Assembly (NCBI RefSeq): GCF_003369915.1
Contig: NC_046675.1
Coordinates: forward strand, 29,512,001 to 29,576,000
DNA length: 64,000 nt
Direction of reading: 5' to 3'
Origin: Drosophila miranda
Lineage: Eukaryota > Arthropoda > Insecta > Diptera > Drosophilidae
Positions 37,022-46,943 of the stretch are shown here, piece by piece. The notes below the pieces were generated by a model that was not told the origin of the DNA, ran no database searches, and saw only the letters and a program-made list of their open reading frames with translations. The translations under genes were made by a program, and so were the position numbers. Numbering within the stretch: position 1 is the stretch's first letter; the number at the start of each line of letters is the position of its first letter.

Positions 37022-38778
37022 ATGGCCGACGGGATACAGCAGCAGCAGCAGCAGCAGCGCAGGGGCGCGGCAGAACTGACCGAACTCAATTTTGTGCGCG
37101 AAAAATTGCAAAAATTCCAATCGACAATGCTGCAAGACTTTGAGCAGCGCCTGTCCTGCATGGTCGAGGATGTGCTCCAGGATATGCGACAGCGTGAGCT
37201 GCGCGCCCACGAATTTCGCAAGTTCGACAGCCCCAATGGGGCAGTAAGCCGAAACAATACTTGGCATAATCGCATGTCCAATCCAAAAGTTCCAGCCACC
37301 GCAGCCAGCGACGTAGGTGACAGTCCAAATGGTCATGCAAATGGGACTAAAACGCCGGCGCCGCACCAAGGACAGAAGCGACCGCAGCGACGCCAATTGC
37401 CCGACAAGGTATTCGTGGCGCGGGAATCGTACCTGACCACACTGCTCCAGGTGGAGCACATGCGCACCATCTATCACATCTTCTACATTATTCTGATCAT
37501 GTTTTTGCTTAATGTGATCTTCTACGACTACTTTGTGATGGGGCGCATCGATCTGGGCCTGGGCACGTTTCGGGGCGGACTGAAACGCTTGCACTGGGTC
37601 TTTGGTGTGTGGCTCCTTGAGCATGTCTTTGTCCTGGCGCTGTACTACGCCTTCCAGGGCTGGGCTTTGGTCAGACATAAGCTAAAGCAGCATAGTAAGT
37701 ATTAGAGGGAATACAGCAGAAAGCACCCACCTGATCTTTCCGTTTGGCAGGTTCTCTTCAACGATTCTGGTCGCACAGTTGCCTGATTATGTACATCAGC
37801 TCCCAGCTGGTATTTTGCTTTGTGTCCTCCTCGCTCTGCCTTAAGTTTGGCCTACCCTTTGTTAGCGCCTGCATCCTGCTTCTGGAGAGCACTCGCCTGC
37901 TAATGAAGATGCATGCCTTCATTCGATACAATGCACCCCGAGTGCTAGCGGGGAAGGAGAAGACAGATGACGACAAGGAGGCTGCGTTGGGAGAACGACC
38001 ATTTGTGCCACCTGTGCGAAGCTATGTGTACTATCTCTTCGCCCCCACGTTGATCTACCGGGACAGGTATCCACGTACCTCGCACATACGCTGGAAGTTT
38101 GCCCTTAACAGATTCCTGGAGGTGGTGGCGGTAGCTTTCCTTTACGCCTTTATCCACGAGCGTCACATACACGAGCACTTCGGAGAATTCGGCAAGGAGG
38201 GGATGGGCCCATCGCAGCTGATACTGAAGCTCTTTGGCATGATGCTGCCCAGTGCAGTGATTTTCCTGTGTGGCTTCTACCTGATCCTGCACTCATGGCT
38301 GAATTTCACGGCGGAGCTGCTGCGCTTTGGTGATCGCATGTTCTACAAGGATTGGTGGACATCGCACACCTACGACGCCTACTACCGCAACTGGAATGTG
38401 GTAGTGCACGATTGGCTGTACGAGTACGTATACAAGGACATGTACACGCACGTCTTCAAAGGCTCCAAGGTGGCCGCGTCGTTGTCGGTGTTCATGATCT
38501 CGGCTCTGGTGCACGAGCAGGTGTTGGGTTTCGCCTTGCAAATGTTCTTCCCCGTAATGTTCTTCCTCTTCGGTGTTGTGGGCGTCGCTTTAGTGTATCT
38601 AATGCGAAGTGCCCCAAAAGTGCTGGGAAACATGTTTCTTTGGTTTTCCCTCATCCTGGGCAATGGGATCCTAATCTCTCTCTATGCCATGGAGTATTAT
38701 GCAAAGAGGAATTGCGATCTCAGCTACTTGAGCTGGACCGATCATCTGGTGCCGGCCGTCTGGCGTTGTTATAACTAG
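37022..38778 (+). CDS. Sterol O-acyltransferase (ACAT/SOAT-like MBOAT enzyme)
   Basis: Two exons, 37022-37694 and 37751-38778 (donor GTAAGT, acceptor GGCAG), give 566 residues, close to human SOAT1 (550). The protein transfers fatty acyl-CoA to sterol in the ER membrane to make steryl esters. A hydrophilic N-terminal part with a Gln run (residues 4-10) precedes multiple membrane segments beginning near residue 150. Family signatures are the FYKDWW block (about residue 422; SOATs usually have Asn next, here Thr) and the MBOAT catalytic His in SALVHEQVLGF (about residue 478). Other typical blocks are PTLIYRDRYPRT and MYTHVF. The start codon has good context (GCCATGG) and follows a non-coding leader. 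It is the likely orthologue of D. melanogaster CG8112. Its tail converges on Cks85A. A polyadenylation signal AATAAA lies near 38853. Confidence 0.95.
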
Positions 38779-39030
38779 CTTTAAATGTACAATACTACTA
38801 CTGCTTTTAAACTGTTCGTACACATGGCGTACATTTGATTTGTATTTTAGGTAAATAAACTTAAATGAAATTAACAGAAACGTTTAAACACAAAATTTTT
38901 TCGAGGTTTGAACTTGATCAGCTGCAATACTCTTAAAGCAATGGGTTATACTTATTTTACATCAGGATGTTCTGATAAACCTGTCTTATGGATTACTTGT
39001 GTGAGTTGGTGGGTGCGTTTATGTCTGGCT

Positions 39031-39378
39031 TTATACACAGGCTGCCGCTTGTTGCGACGACACCTGCGACGCGTTCTCTTCCTCGACGCGTTTGCGGCGG
39101 AACAGAATCACATGGGGCTCTGGTACGTGCATCATGTAATGGACCCAGCCGGGACTCTGCTGTACTCCAAGATTGCGCCACTCCGTTTCAGTCATCAGAT
39201 GCGCCTTGGGCACATGCTTGGCCAAATCTAAAGGCAGAATAACATGCCTGCGGTTTCGGGGGCAAAAACGCAATTGTTAACAAAGTCATTACATGGTGTT
39301 TTTTTTTGCGCGCACTCACCTGTACTCGAATTTGTCATCAAAATACTTCTCTGAGTACTGGATTTGATCTGCAGACAT
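39031..39378 (-). CDS. Cks85A: Cyclin-dependent kinase regulatory subunit Cks85A
   Basis: Two exons on the minus strand, 39320-39378 and 39031-39247, joined across a 72-bp intron (donor CAG|GTGAGT, acceptor CCGCAG), give 91 residues. The sequence is a textbook Cks/Suc1: [46 protein letters not shown] and the hinge [12 protein letters not shown]. Cks proteins bind CDKs and supply a phosphate-binding pocket that promotes multisite phosphorylation and SCF-Skp2 substrate recognition. The short C-terminal extension after RRK (Glu-rich, then Ser/Gln/Ala) is typical of the Cks1-type member. The 85A copy is assigned from chromosomal context next to hb and the acyltransferase; the fly's other copy is Cks30A. 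Its 3' end converges on the acyltransferase gene about 250 bp away. Confidence 0.93.
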
Positions 39379-39623
39379 CGTGACAAAAATTAAATTCAAC
39401 CAAATTTAAATAAAGTAAAATCAAAACAAATTATTCAGAAACGACAGCACTTCGATAACAAGTTCGTTGTGACTAGACATAGACAGAATACGATTAGCTA
39501 ACCTATTGTCGAAAAGTCTGTACACGTTAATGTTTAAGTAGGTAATGATGAAGGACAATATGGATATACAATAATTTAAAAGAAATATTTTTTACGCGGT
39601 TTAGCTCTATTTCGTTTTTTTAT

Positions 39624-39656
39624 CAGTATATTTACGGAATATTATGATAATGCGAC
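39624..39656. repeat. 33-bp repeated block, copy 1
   Basis: Matches 40368-40400 at 29 of 33 positions (CAGTATATTTACGG, then ATATT and a GAC end). It is followed within about 60 bp by a GGTCACACTG promoter motif. Confidence 0.8.
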
Positions 39657-39712
39657 TGTCTATTTCCGTATATTTCTGAGGGTCAGACCGTTTACCTTAT
39701 TAATAAATCCAC

Positions 39713-39722
39713 GGTCACACTG
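39713..39722. promoter_or_regulatory. Motif 1 core-promoter element (GGTCACACTG)
   Basis: Exact match to the Drosophila housekeeping promoter Motif 1 consensus, the site bound by M1BP. It lies 335 bp upstream of the Cks85A start codon and may serve that gene. Confidence 0.55.
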
Positions 39723-40367
39723 CCAGGTTTAACACCATGTCTAGCTCACACACCATGAGCATTGTGATACTTTTCATAGTATTTTCCAGTATTTTTTTAA
39801 GACGCGTTATTGAAAACCTCGTTGTGATAATCCAATCATGTAGAAATAATGTAGAAATGAATTTAAAAGCCATGTCCCAGGCCACAACGAATACTAATTT
39901 GTGATTAGAATCGAATTTTTGATCGTCTGCCATCAAAATCTAAATTTTTTTTAAATGTCGAAGAAAAGGTATGTAAGAAAGTGGATAGCGGAAGTTTTGC
40001 ACACTGGCGCTTCCATGGAGATTATATGGAAAACGGACGGCCAACATTTTTAAAATGTACACATTTCCCCCCTAGTTGTCGCCTTTAATAATCACTTTAC
40101 AAAGGGTAGAAAAAGTGTAGGAAACGTGTAATTACCATGTAAAGTAAATGCAGTTCTGTGGAAATTGCTGTTGACCTTTTTTGTTTAAACCTTTTTTATA
40201 AACAATGCAATAAAGCTAGGTTCTTTAAATTAACCATTGTTGTAGGAAAGTGATTCTTTAATTGGATAAAATTATGTGTTAAGGGATAAGCTTCTTTGCT
40301 AGTTATTAATATTGAACCGAACATCAAAATCGAGGAATATGATGGAATTTGAATGGAAATATTTCGT

Positions 40368-40400
40368 CAGTATATTTACGGTATATTTTGAAAATGAGAC
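40368..40400. repeat. 33-bp repeated block, copy 2
   Basis: Same orientation as 39624-39656, with four mismatches. No Motif 1 site follows this copy. Confidence 0.8.
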
Positions 40401-40737
40401 TCCATAGAGCATGTTCAAAAATAAACCATATCATCCAAAGAAAAGAAAATTCCCCAGCAACAACATCCCATAAAAGGTCTAAAATATATTTTGGATATTA
40501 TTAATGGTGCAAATTCGTTGGCCATTGGCCCCTGGCGTGTGTGTGCGTACATACCGAAAGAACTGCTGCCGTCGCTGTTGTTGTTGTTGTGTGCGTGTGC
40601 AGAGCAGAGCATATAAATTTCCAAAAGTTTTTATATAAGAAGCTCCATGTTCTATGTTTCTCAACAATATATCCCCCCCCGTGTGCTACATCTAAATGTG
40701 AACGCACATTCTTAATATTAGCAAAGAGTTGTCATTG

Positions 40738-40750
40738 ACCCCCTGGCAAC
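40738..40750 (+). promoter_or_regulatory. X-box-like RFX site
   Basis: ACCCCC-T-GGCAAC fits the fly X-box consensus RYYNYY-N(1-3)-RRNRAC. It is about 476 bp upstream of the TMEM216-like start codon. RFX drives ciliary genes through such sites in fly sensory neurons, so the location makes sense, but the first half-site is weak. Confidence 0.4.
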
Positions 40751-40788
40751 CGACGCGCTGGCCAGTACAGCAATAGCAACGGCAAGAG

Positions 40789-40790
<2 letters not shown>

Positions 40791-40829
<39 letters not shown>
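40791..40829. repeat. (CAG)n microsatellite
   Basis: Thirteen perfect CAG units, probably in the promoter or 5' UTR of the gene starting at 41226. Confidence 0.97.
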
Positions 40830-40830
<1 letters not shown>

Positions 40831-41225
40831 TACCATACGAGTAAATATACATATGAGGAGGAGAACACAATTAAAAATACACCAAGAGCTCCATTAACGC
40901 TGTCCCCAGCCACCCAGCGCCCATACACCACATCACACAAATGGATATATGGAAGTGCGCGTGCTAGAAGGCAAGCCACCTGCTGCTGTTGCTGCTTCGT
41001 AGGACGAGTGGTTCAGAGACTGGGACTAGGATTAGGACTAGCACTACGGATATTGGCATTGCCCCTCCCATCCAGACAGCTGCTTCAAACTGCGCCGGTG
41101 ACGACGAGCAGTTAAGGGCAGCAGCATCTCTGCCCCTGCCCTAGCCCTAGGACCTCTACCCGCCGAGTGGAGCAGCAGCCAGCGGCCAGGAGAAAAACAG
41201 CCGCCGACGCCGCCGCCGCAGCGCA

Positions 41226-41976
41226 ATGAACGCCAGCCTCATCTATGAGATACTCATGTATCTGAATTCATTCTATTTTGGCATGTACGCCGCCTTTGAG
41301 GTGGGCGTGGGCGTGCTGAAGGCAATCAACCTGAACTACGGCGAGAATGTATTGTCGCGGGAGGCGTCCATACTGCTCTCGCTGTGCATCATTGAGACCC
41401 TACGCATTGTCTTTGGCCGCAAGAGCAGTCTCAGCGATCGTGGTGAGTAGTCTACTGCCTTTCTAAAGAAATCCTAGCAAGAGTTCTGACGATGACACTG
41501 CAAAGTTATGGATGACGGCTTCGTCATTGTCATAAACAAGAGCCAACCCCTCCCCACATTACACATTCCCCTGCCATTTGCTTGCAAACGTCAGCCGGCC
41601 ATAAACGTTTCGTTTCGTGGTATATGTACTCATCCCCTCCCCCGGCCCTAGTGGCGTATGCGTAATTATGGTCATGATGCAGATGAAAAATGTAATCTGT
41701 TAATGGCGGAAGGCGTCACGACAGAGAAAACATATTCCGCTACTAATCTATTCTATTATATGTTTCTTTCTTTCTTTTGCAGGATGGCAAGCAACCGCAT
41801 CCGTAATATTAACACTGCCCAGTCTTGCTATTGTTATATATTTGTGTTGTTTTCAAACCTATGTTCTCAAACTCGAAATGATTCTGAGTGCCTTAATGAT
41901 CACCCTACAAGGTGCTGAACTAGTCTATGCCAGCATATTCATTTGTACAATGTGTCGACCCGTAACATACACCTAG
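41226..41976 (+). CDS. TMEM216/TMEM17-family ciliary transition-zone membrane protein, copy 1
   Basis: Two exons, 41226-41442 and 41783-41976, donor G|GTGAGT and acceptor TTTTGCAG, give 136 residues. Four predicted membrane spans fill most of the protein. The family signature is visible: LMYLNSFYFGMYAAFE, ETLRIVFGRKSSLSDRG at the exon junction, and QTYVLKLEMILSALMI (compare QTYVLRLE in human TMEM216). It ends CRPVTYT. Such proteins belong to the MKS module at the ciliary transition zone, used in flies by sensory neurons and spermatocytes. The second copy at 43102 has the same intron position and phase. D. melanogaster CG11760 is the probable counterpart. The upstream X-box-like site agrees with this role. 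Confidence 0.88.
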
Positions 41977-43101
41977 CAGTTGATGTACCACGACCAAGCC
42001 ATCATCAGCATCACCATCAACATCAGCACTAGCGCTAGAACTAGCACTGCTAGAGGAAGGGGCGGCAGCCGAGGTAGAGCGACGACGAAGACGAGACGAG
42101 ACTTTCTCCTGGCACTACTCTATCAGACACTAGACCACTTTAAGGACTCCTCTACTCTAGCGACTAGCAAATAAAGTAACAGAGATATTGCCACCAATAC
42201 AACAGATACGCTGGCGTATTGCTGTGTGTGCCCTGTTTCCATAAACCACAAACCGAATGATCGACTGGCACGCTGCACTCCGCTCCGAAACGAACCAAAC
42301 AACCCACGCACACATTCGGATTCGGTCAGAGGAGGCTTCCTTCCATTAAGGTAACTGCTTTTCAAATTATATAAGGCGTCGCGCACAGAGATACAGATCT
42401 TATTCGCGACAGTACAACGCGACCGACGCGTCCGATTCTATCAAAAGCAAAGCTGCATTTAATTTGAATTTCTTGTTTGCATTCTTTTGTCTGGCCTTTT
42501 GTCGCCATCGCCTCCCTGCTGCTCGACGTACGCGCTCGTTGTTGGTATTTTTATACGCTTATGATGGTCTAAAATTATATACGAACTGCAGTGCTCAGTG
42601 CTCGTGTCCCCTAGGTGCAATGCACACTTCTAATTCAAATGTAATATATACGGCGGGACGGACACCTTCGGTCGGCCAGACTATCGATGAGAGATTGAGA
42701 CTACCAGAGGGATACTACTACTACGCGGTCTCTCGGATGATGCTTTCGGCTGTTCGGTCTTTGGCCCCCAATTAGCCCCTTCTTTTGGGCCAGGGATTAG
42801 TTAATCTATTCTGACACTTTCATGTAGCCCGGGGCAGTGCATCTGTAGATCATCTCTGGCCCAAACAACGCCAGAGAAAGCCACTAAAACGGCGACAACG
42901 ACAAGCCAAAAGCAGCACATTATTCAAATTTCGCAGCTACAAACCGTGCTCGACTGCCCGCTGCAAGATCTAACGCAGAGGCAGGTTCCCACCACAGTCT
43001 ATTAATATAGCGCCCAACGTGAGCAACACCGTGCGCAGCGATCTCGGGCAGGAATTTTGCCATCAAATTGAAGATCGAGAGGTGCAAAAGTTGTTAACAG
43101 G
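41977..43101. other. Spacer between the two TMEM216-like genes
   Basis: No third gene was recognised. The first part is the probable 3' UTR of copy 1, starting with short CATCA-rich repeats (41990-42040). The rest is non-coding and probably includes the 5' UTR of copy 2. Confidence 0.6.
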
Positions 43102-43663
43102 ATGCCGCCAAAGCGACCGCCGCCACTGGTGCCGAAGCAGCCCAATCCCAGCATGAACTACGAAGTTTTAATCTACTTAAACTCCTTTTACTTTGGGATG
43201 TTCGCCTGCTGCGAGATGGCGATGGGTCTGCTGAAGGCCATCAATCTGAGCTATACGGGGCATACCCTGGCCATGGATTCGGCGGTGATGGTTTCATTCA
43301 TTCTATTGGAGTCGATACGCCTGATAATGGGACGCAAGAGTTCGTTGGCCGATCGAGGTAGAACTGTAGAGATATCTCTCTGTCGTTGTGTGATCTCTTC
43401 TAATTTTAGTCATTTGTTATCAATAAAAACAACATTTTAATGTCGAAATTTTCTCTGTTTATTTCACAGGTTGGTCAGCCATATTGTCGGTCTTTATGAC
43501 TGCTCCCTGCTTCCTCGGTGTCTCCTATCTGCTGCTGCTACAAACCTACCGACTGCGCCTGGAGTACTGCCTCTGTACGCTGCAGATAGCCCTCTATTTC
43601 ACCGAAGTGTGGTATGCCATCGTCTTCGTTTTCTCACTGTGTCGTCCAGTAACTTATGATTAG
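43102..43663 (+). CDS. TMEM216/TMEM17-family ciliary transition-zone membrane protein, copy 2
   Basis: Two exons, 43102-43357 and 43470-43663, donor G|GTAGAA and acceptor TTTCACAG, give 149 residues. A Pro/Lys-rich N-terminal extension of about 17 residues is not present in copy 1; otherwise the layout is the same: LIYLNSFYFGMFACCE, ESIRLIMGRKSSLADRG, QTYRLRLEYC, CRPVTYD at the end. The N-terminal half is much closer to copy 1 than the C-terminal half. Same orientation, same intron phase and adjacency point to tandem duplication. The MPPKRPP start is the first in-frame ATG; a shorter start at the Met before NYEV would resemble copy 1 more closely. Expected to lie at the ciliary transition zone. 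Confidence 0.87.
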
Positions 43664-45296
43664 TAAGAACAACAAACCGAACAGGTCACAAACAAACAAA
43701 ACAAAACAAAAAACATTTATACATTTAGTACTTACAAACAAGCGCAAAGTTTAGCAATATACAACCAAAAAGAATGATAATGAATGGTAGATAAAGATTG
43801 AAATTGCAGTAGGCAGTCGAGACTTGCTCATATGCCCCGAAAAAAAACATACACAGAAACTTAGATGAGATGAAAAGTGAAATCCGTAAAAACAAAAAAC
43901 TTGAGTAGTTTATATGATATTTAATTATACTTATGATAAGATTTATGATAGAGAGCATACACACACATGGTTTTATATACAAGAATTGCTAACATTTAAG
44001 CATCAATTGGAACCAATATAAAAAGAGAGACAACAAAAAGCTTCAAAAACTTTGATGTAAAACTTGAAAATAATTTTCACAATTTTTAAGATGCCATTTT
44101 TTTTGTATAAAAACAAGTTAAAAAACAAACTAAAAATTGTAAGTGTGGAAAAATAATCTAAAAACTAGTTAAAATAGTTACATAATAACTCGAATCTTTA
44201 CACAAATTCTAGTCACAAAAAACAACCAGGAGAAATCATGTAAATTACGCTTGAGATCCATTAAAAAAAAACTCAAAAAAGAAATAGTTTATTAAACAAT
44301 AAGAGAAACCCCAGTAGAAAAACAACAGCAAACCCACAATAAAGTCTAGACGATGTGTGTACTTTAATAAACAAATACTTTATATAAAAACTAGCATATA
44401 GCAAACAACAACAAGAAAAGAAAAGGGAAAGCATACTAAAAATGTAGAGAGTGTTAGTTAACCTAGGCAAAGGACCCTCCCTCCATTCTTCATATGTATG
44501 TATGTATTTGTTCTGCCTATTGGCAGAATGGAAACAAAACGCCCCCGGAATAAGTCAAGCTCAATTATCCCCCGCCCCGCCTCAAAAATGGATCAGAGAT
44601 TCGTCTTGTCACAGATTCAGCTAGTCAATAAAAAAAAACCAAAGATTGTGTATAATTTGTAAGACCCTTTTGTGGTTTCATTGCCAGATGCCCGCACAAA
44701 TAGATCACAACATGAAACACTCAAATCTCATGCTTTTAAAACTAAAATTTTAATTAGAAAACACTAAGGCAAATACCTTACCAGCTAGAAACAAGGAAAA
44801 ACCAAAGCCACAATATCCTTTGTTAATTTAATTTATTTGTATGTATGATATTTATGTACTTTCGTTGAACGCAAAAGATGTTAACAAAACAATTTAGCTA
44901 ATAAATATAAAACAAGCAGAAAACATAAAAGATTTTATGACAAAAACTATATACACAATTAAAGAAAAAGCAACAAAATCTTTTGTTCAAAGTAGTAGGC
45001 TGTGCTTCTATAGACCTTTCGCAGGCAATCTACATACATATGTGGGGCATTTGAATTTAGTAACACTTTTACACAAATCCAGATCAGATCTCTTCCAAAT
45101 TTATTTTTGTCGGAATATTTTACAAATTTTTTGAAATTTGAAGTACCTAAAGTTTACAAAACGAAATACTACTTGAATTTAAATAAATTTGCAAAAATTC
45201 CCAATGGACAAACAGAATAAATCCGGTCGGTATTCAGGCAATTACTTATATTTCATAAACAATTTATAATATTGAATAATATGCTCTTATACTTCA
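43664..45296. other. AT-rich non-coding stretch after the second TMEM216-like gene
   Basis: No gene recognised. The AT-rich sequence with many A-runs and several AATAAA signals (for example near 44339 and 44900) looks like a long 3' UTR and spacer. It may also contain a 5' exon of the next gene, because the open frame at 45276 is preceded by no start codon and a good acceptor lies at 45296. Confidence 0.5.
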
Positions 45297-45341
45297 GTTG
45301 CCTCTGGCGGACGTTCCCATTCGAACAGTAGTCGTCGCGTC

Positions 45342-46613
45342 ATGTGGAAAATGGACAAAAGCTGTAAGGATGAGGAGGAGGTCTTTGACTCGATCGTCAC
45401 CTATCGCTGGATGCCATCAGAGGTGGCCAGTGACACCACTAAGGCATCCAAAAGCAATCCAGAGGTGGCCGTCAATCGAGACGCTCCAAACAAAAACTGG
45501 CGAATGCTGGTCGCAGAGTTGGGCAATCGCAAGAAGCTGGCGCAGAAGGAGCAGCCGATAACATCTCAAGCTTCTGTACAAAAATCTAATTCTTTGGCGA
45601 AACTGGAAGGACTCGAGAGCAAGGAGCGTGCCAAGGCAAGCTGGCAGCGTCTTTTCAACACAATTAAGCTGATCAAAAAGGGCGAACTGCCGGAGGAGGA
45701 GAAAGAGAAATTCGAATTGAGTGGAAGTCCCAGCCTTGCCCTGCGCTACAAGCCATCCCATGAATCGCTCAAGTTCAAGAGGAGCAAGGACCAAGGCCTG
45801 GATCACATTCATCAGCAGCCGAGCACATCCCAGGCTGCAGCTATCAACTTGAAAATAGAAACCTGTGACCTGCCGCCGCATCAGACGTGCATAGTGCGTG
45901 AGGTCCCGCCGATGTTTGCTCACCGAGTGCGCGTCTCAATGTCGAAGGACACGGATTCGTGCAGCTCCGGGGAGTTGGATTTGCAGAGGAACGGCACCGC
46001 ATCAGAAGCAAGCAGAGTGACAGGACCATTGAAACAACTGGAAAGCGTCGTTGTAACAACGCCCTTAGCGACCTCCTTTTCAAGCGGTCCTCATGTGGGA
46101 CCTAAGCGGGGCACAGTCAAGCCTACAAAGGCACCGTCAGCAAGCACACATTCTCTCTCGGCTTCGGGCAGAAAAGTTCCTAGCCCCAGCAACAGTGGCA
46201 CGGTAGACTCGTCATCGGAGTCGGTCAAAAAATTGACTAGCCCCAGCAACAGCTGCTCGGCAGGAGGTTCCTCCCCGGAGGCGATTACCTCCAGCAACAG
46301 CGGTACGGCCGGAGGTTCCCCCTCGCTGTCTGGCAAGAGAACAACTAGGCCCAGTGGCAGCAGCACGGCACGTTCGCAGACGGGCAAAACCAGCAGCATC
46401 GCTGGCAGCGGGATGCCAAATCTCCGCCAGCGCCAGCAGGAGCTTCACCGTTACCGTCTTCTCGTCGAACAGCTTCGGGTAGAACTGCTTCAGCTGAAGG
46501 TCAAACGCGAAATTGAGGGGACTCATCAACAGCACATCCTCTTCCGCAAAGATTTGCAAATCAAAGAGAATCTGTTGAGAACCTATGACGATAACGATGT
46601 CTCTCATGCTTAG
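45342..46613 (+). CDS. Unrecognised Ser-rich protein with C-terminal charged helix
   Basis: 423 residues from the first good Met (MWKMDKSC). A splice-acceptor-like sequence (TTATACTTCAG) at 45296 leaves the frame open upstream, so a 5' exon, coding or leader, is likely. Residues about 10-110 contain Trp-anchored segments (YRWMPSEV, NWRMLVAELGNR, SWQRLFNTIKLIKKG) that resemble the end of a Myb/SANT-like DNA-binding domain. A Ser/Thr/Gly/Pro-rich middle part (about 240-350) carries degenerate repeats around PSPSNSGT and TSPSNSCSAGG. The C-terminus is a long charged helix (RYRLLVEQLRVELLQLKV, then HILFRKDLQIKENLL), as in small chromatin or Zeste-like proteins. A nuclear, DNA-linked role is a guess. 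It lies between the TMEM216 pair and the ZAD cluster. Confidence 0.8.
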   Translation: MWKMDKSCKDEEEVFDSIVTYRWMPSEVASDTTKASKSNPEVAVNRDAPNKNWRMLVAELGNRKKLAQKEQPITSQASVQKSNSLAKLEGLESKERAKASWQRLFNTIKLIKKGELPEEEKEKFELSGSPSLALRYKPSHESLKFKRSKDQGLDHIHQQPSTSQAAAINLKIETCDLPPHQTCIVREVPPMFAHRVRVSMSKDTDSCSSGELDLQRNGTASEASRVTGPLKQLESVVVTTPLATSFSSGPHVGPKRGTVKPTKAPSASTHSLSASGRKVPSPSNSGTVDSSSESVKKLTSPSNSCSAGGSSPEAITSSNSGTAGGSPSLSGKRTTRPSGSSTARSQTGKTSSIAGSGMPNLRQRQQELHRYRLLVEQLRVELLQLKVKREIEGTHQQHILFRKDLQIKENLLRTYDDNDVSHA

Positions 46614-46943
46614 GATCTCAATTGCAGCATCACTCCACTCAGATTAAGAACAAGCTTTACAATACATATGTTGAAATAAATTAGCCAAGGTCGCAGTACT
46701 TCGAAAACAGTTTAAAGTCTGAAAAATAAAACCCAAACAAAGAAAGCCATAGACCGGAAAAGAAAATCATTTTCATATTTGTCCTTTTTTATTTAAAAAT
46801 CAGTTACATGTGTCTTAACATTATGTAATCCAATTAAAAGTGGCCGATCAACTTTTACGTTCAGTAACACTGGTAATGCAGGCGTTTCCCGGTGAATGGA
46901 CCCTGCCTATTCTATTTTAGATCGGTTTAATTAATAAATTAAA
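46614..46943. other. Short intergenic spacer before the ZAD cluster
   Basis: 3' UTR of the preceding gene with AATAAA signals near 46674 and 46724, then the promoter of the first ZAD gene. Nothing else is seen. Confidence 0.6.

Larger units (their letters stand above)
39379..41225. other. Intergenic region between Cks85A and the first TMEM216-like gene
   Basis: No gene recognised. Contains a duplicated 33-bp block, a Motif 1 promoter element, an X-box-like site and a CAG microsatellite, each listed separately. The right part (from about 40740) is GC-richer and probably holds the promoter and 5' UTR of the gene starting at 41226. Confidence 0.6.

Noticed and set aside
39715-39936. 73-codon minus-strand frame near the Motif 1 site
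   Set aside because: Met-, Ile- and Phe-rich sequence in AT-rich DNA without homology or splice context.
42464-42775. 103-codon frame between the TMEM216-like genes
   Set aside because: No resemblance to the flanking genes, no splice sites, and composition like the surrounding UTR.
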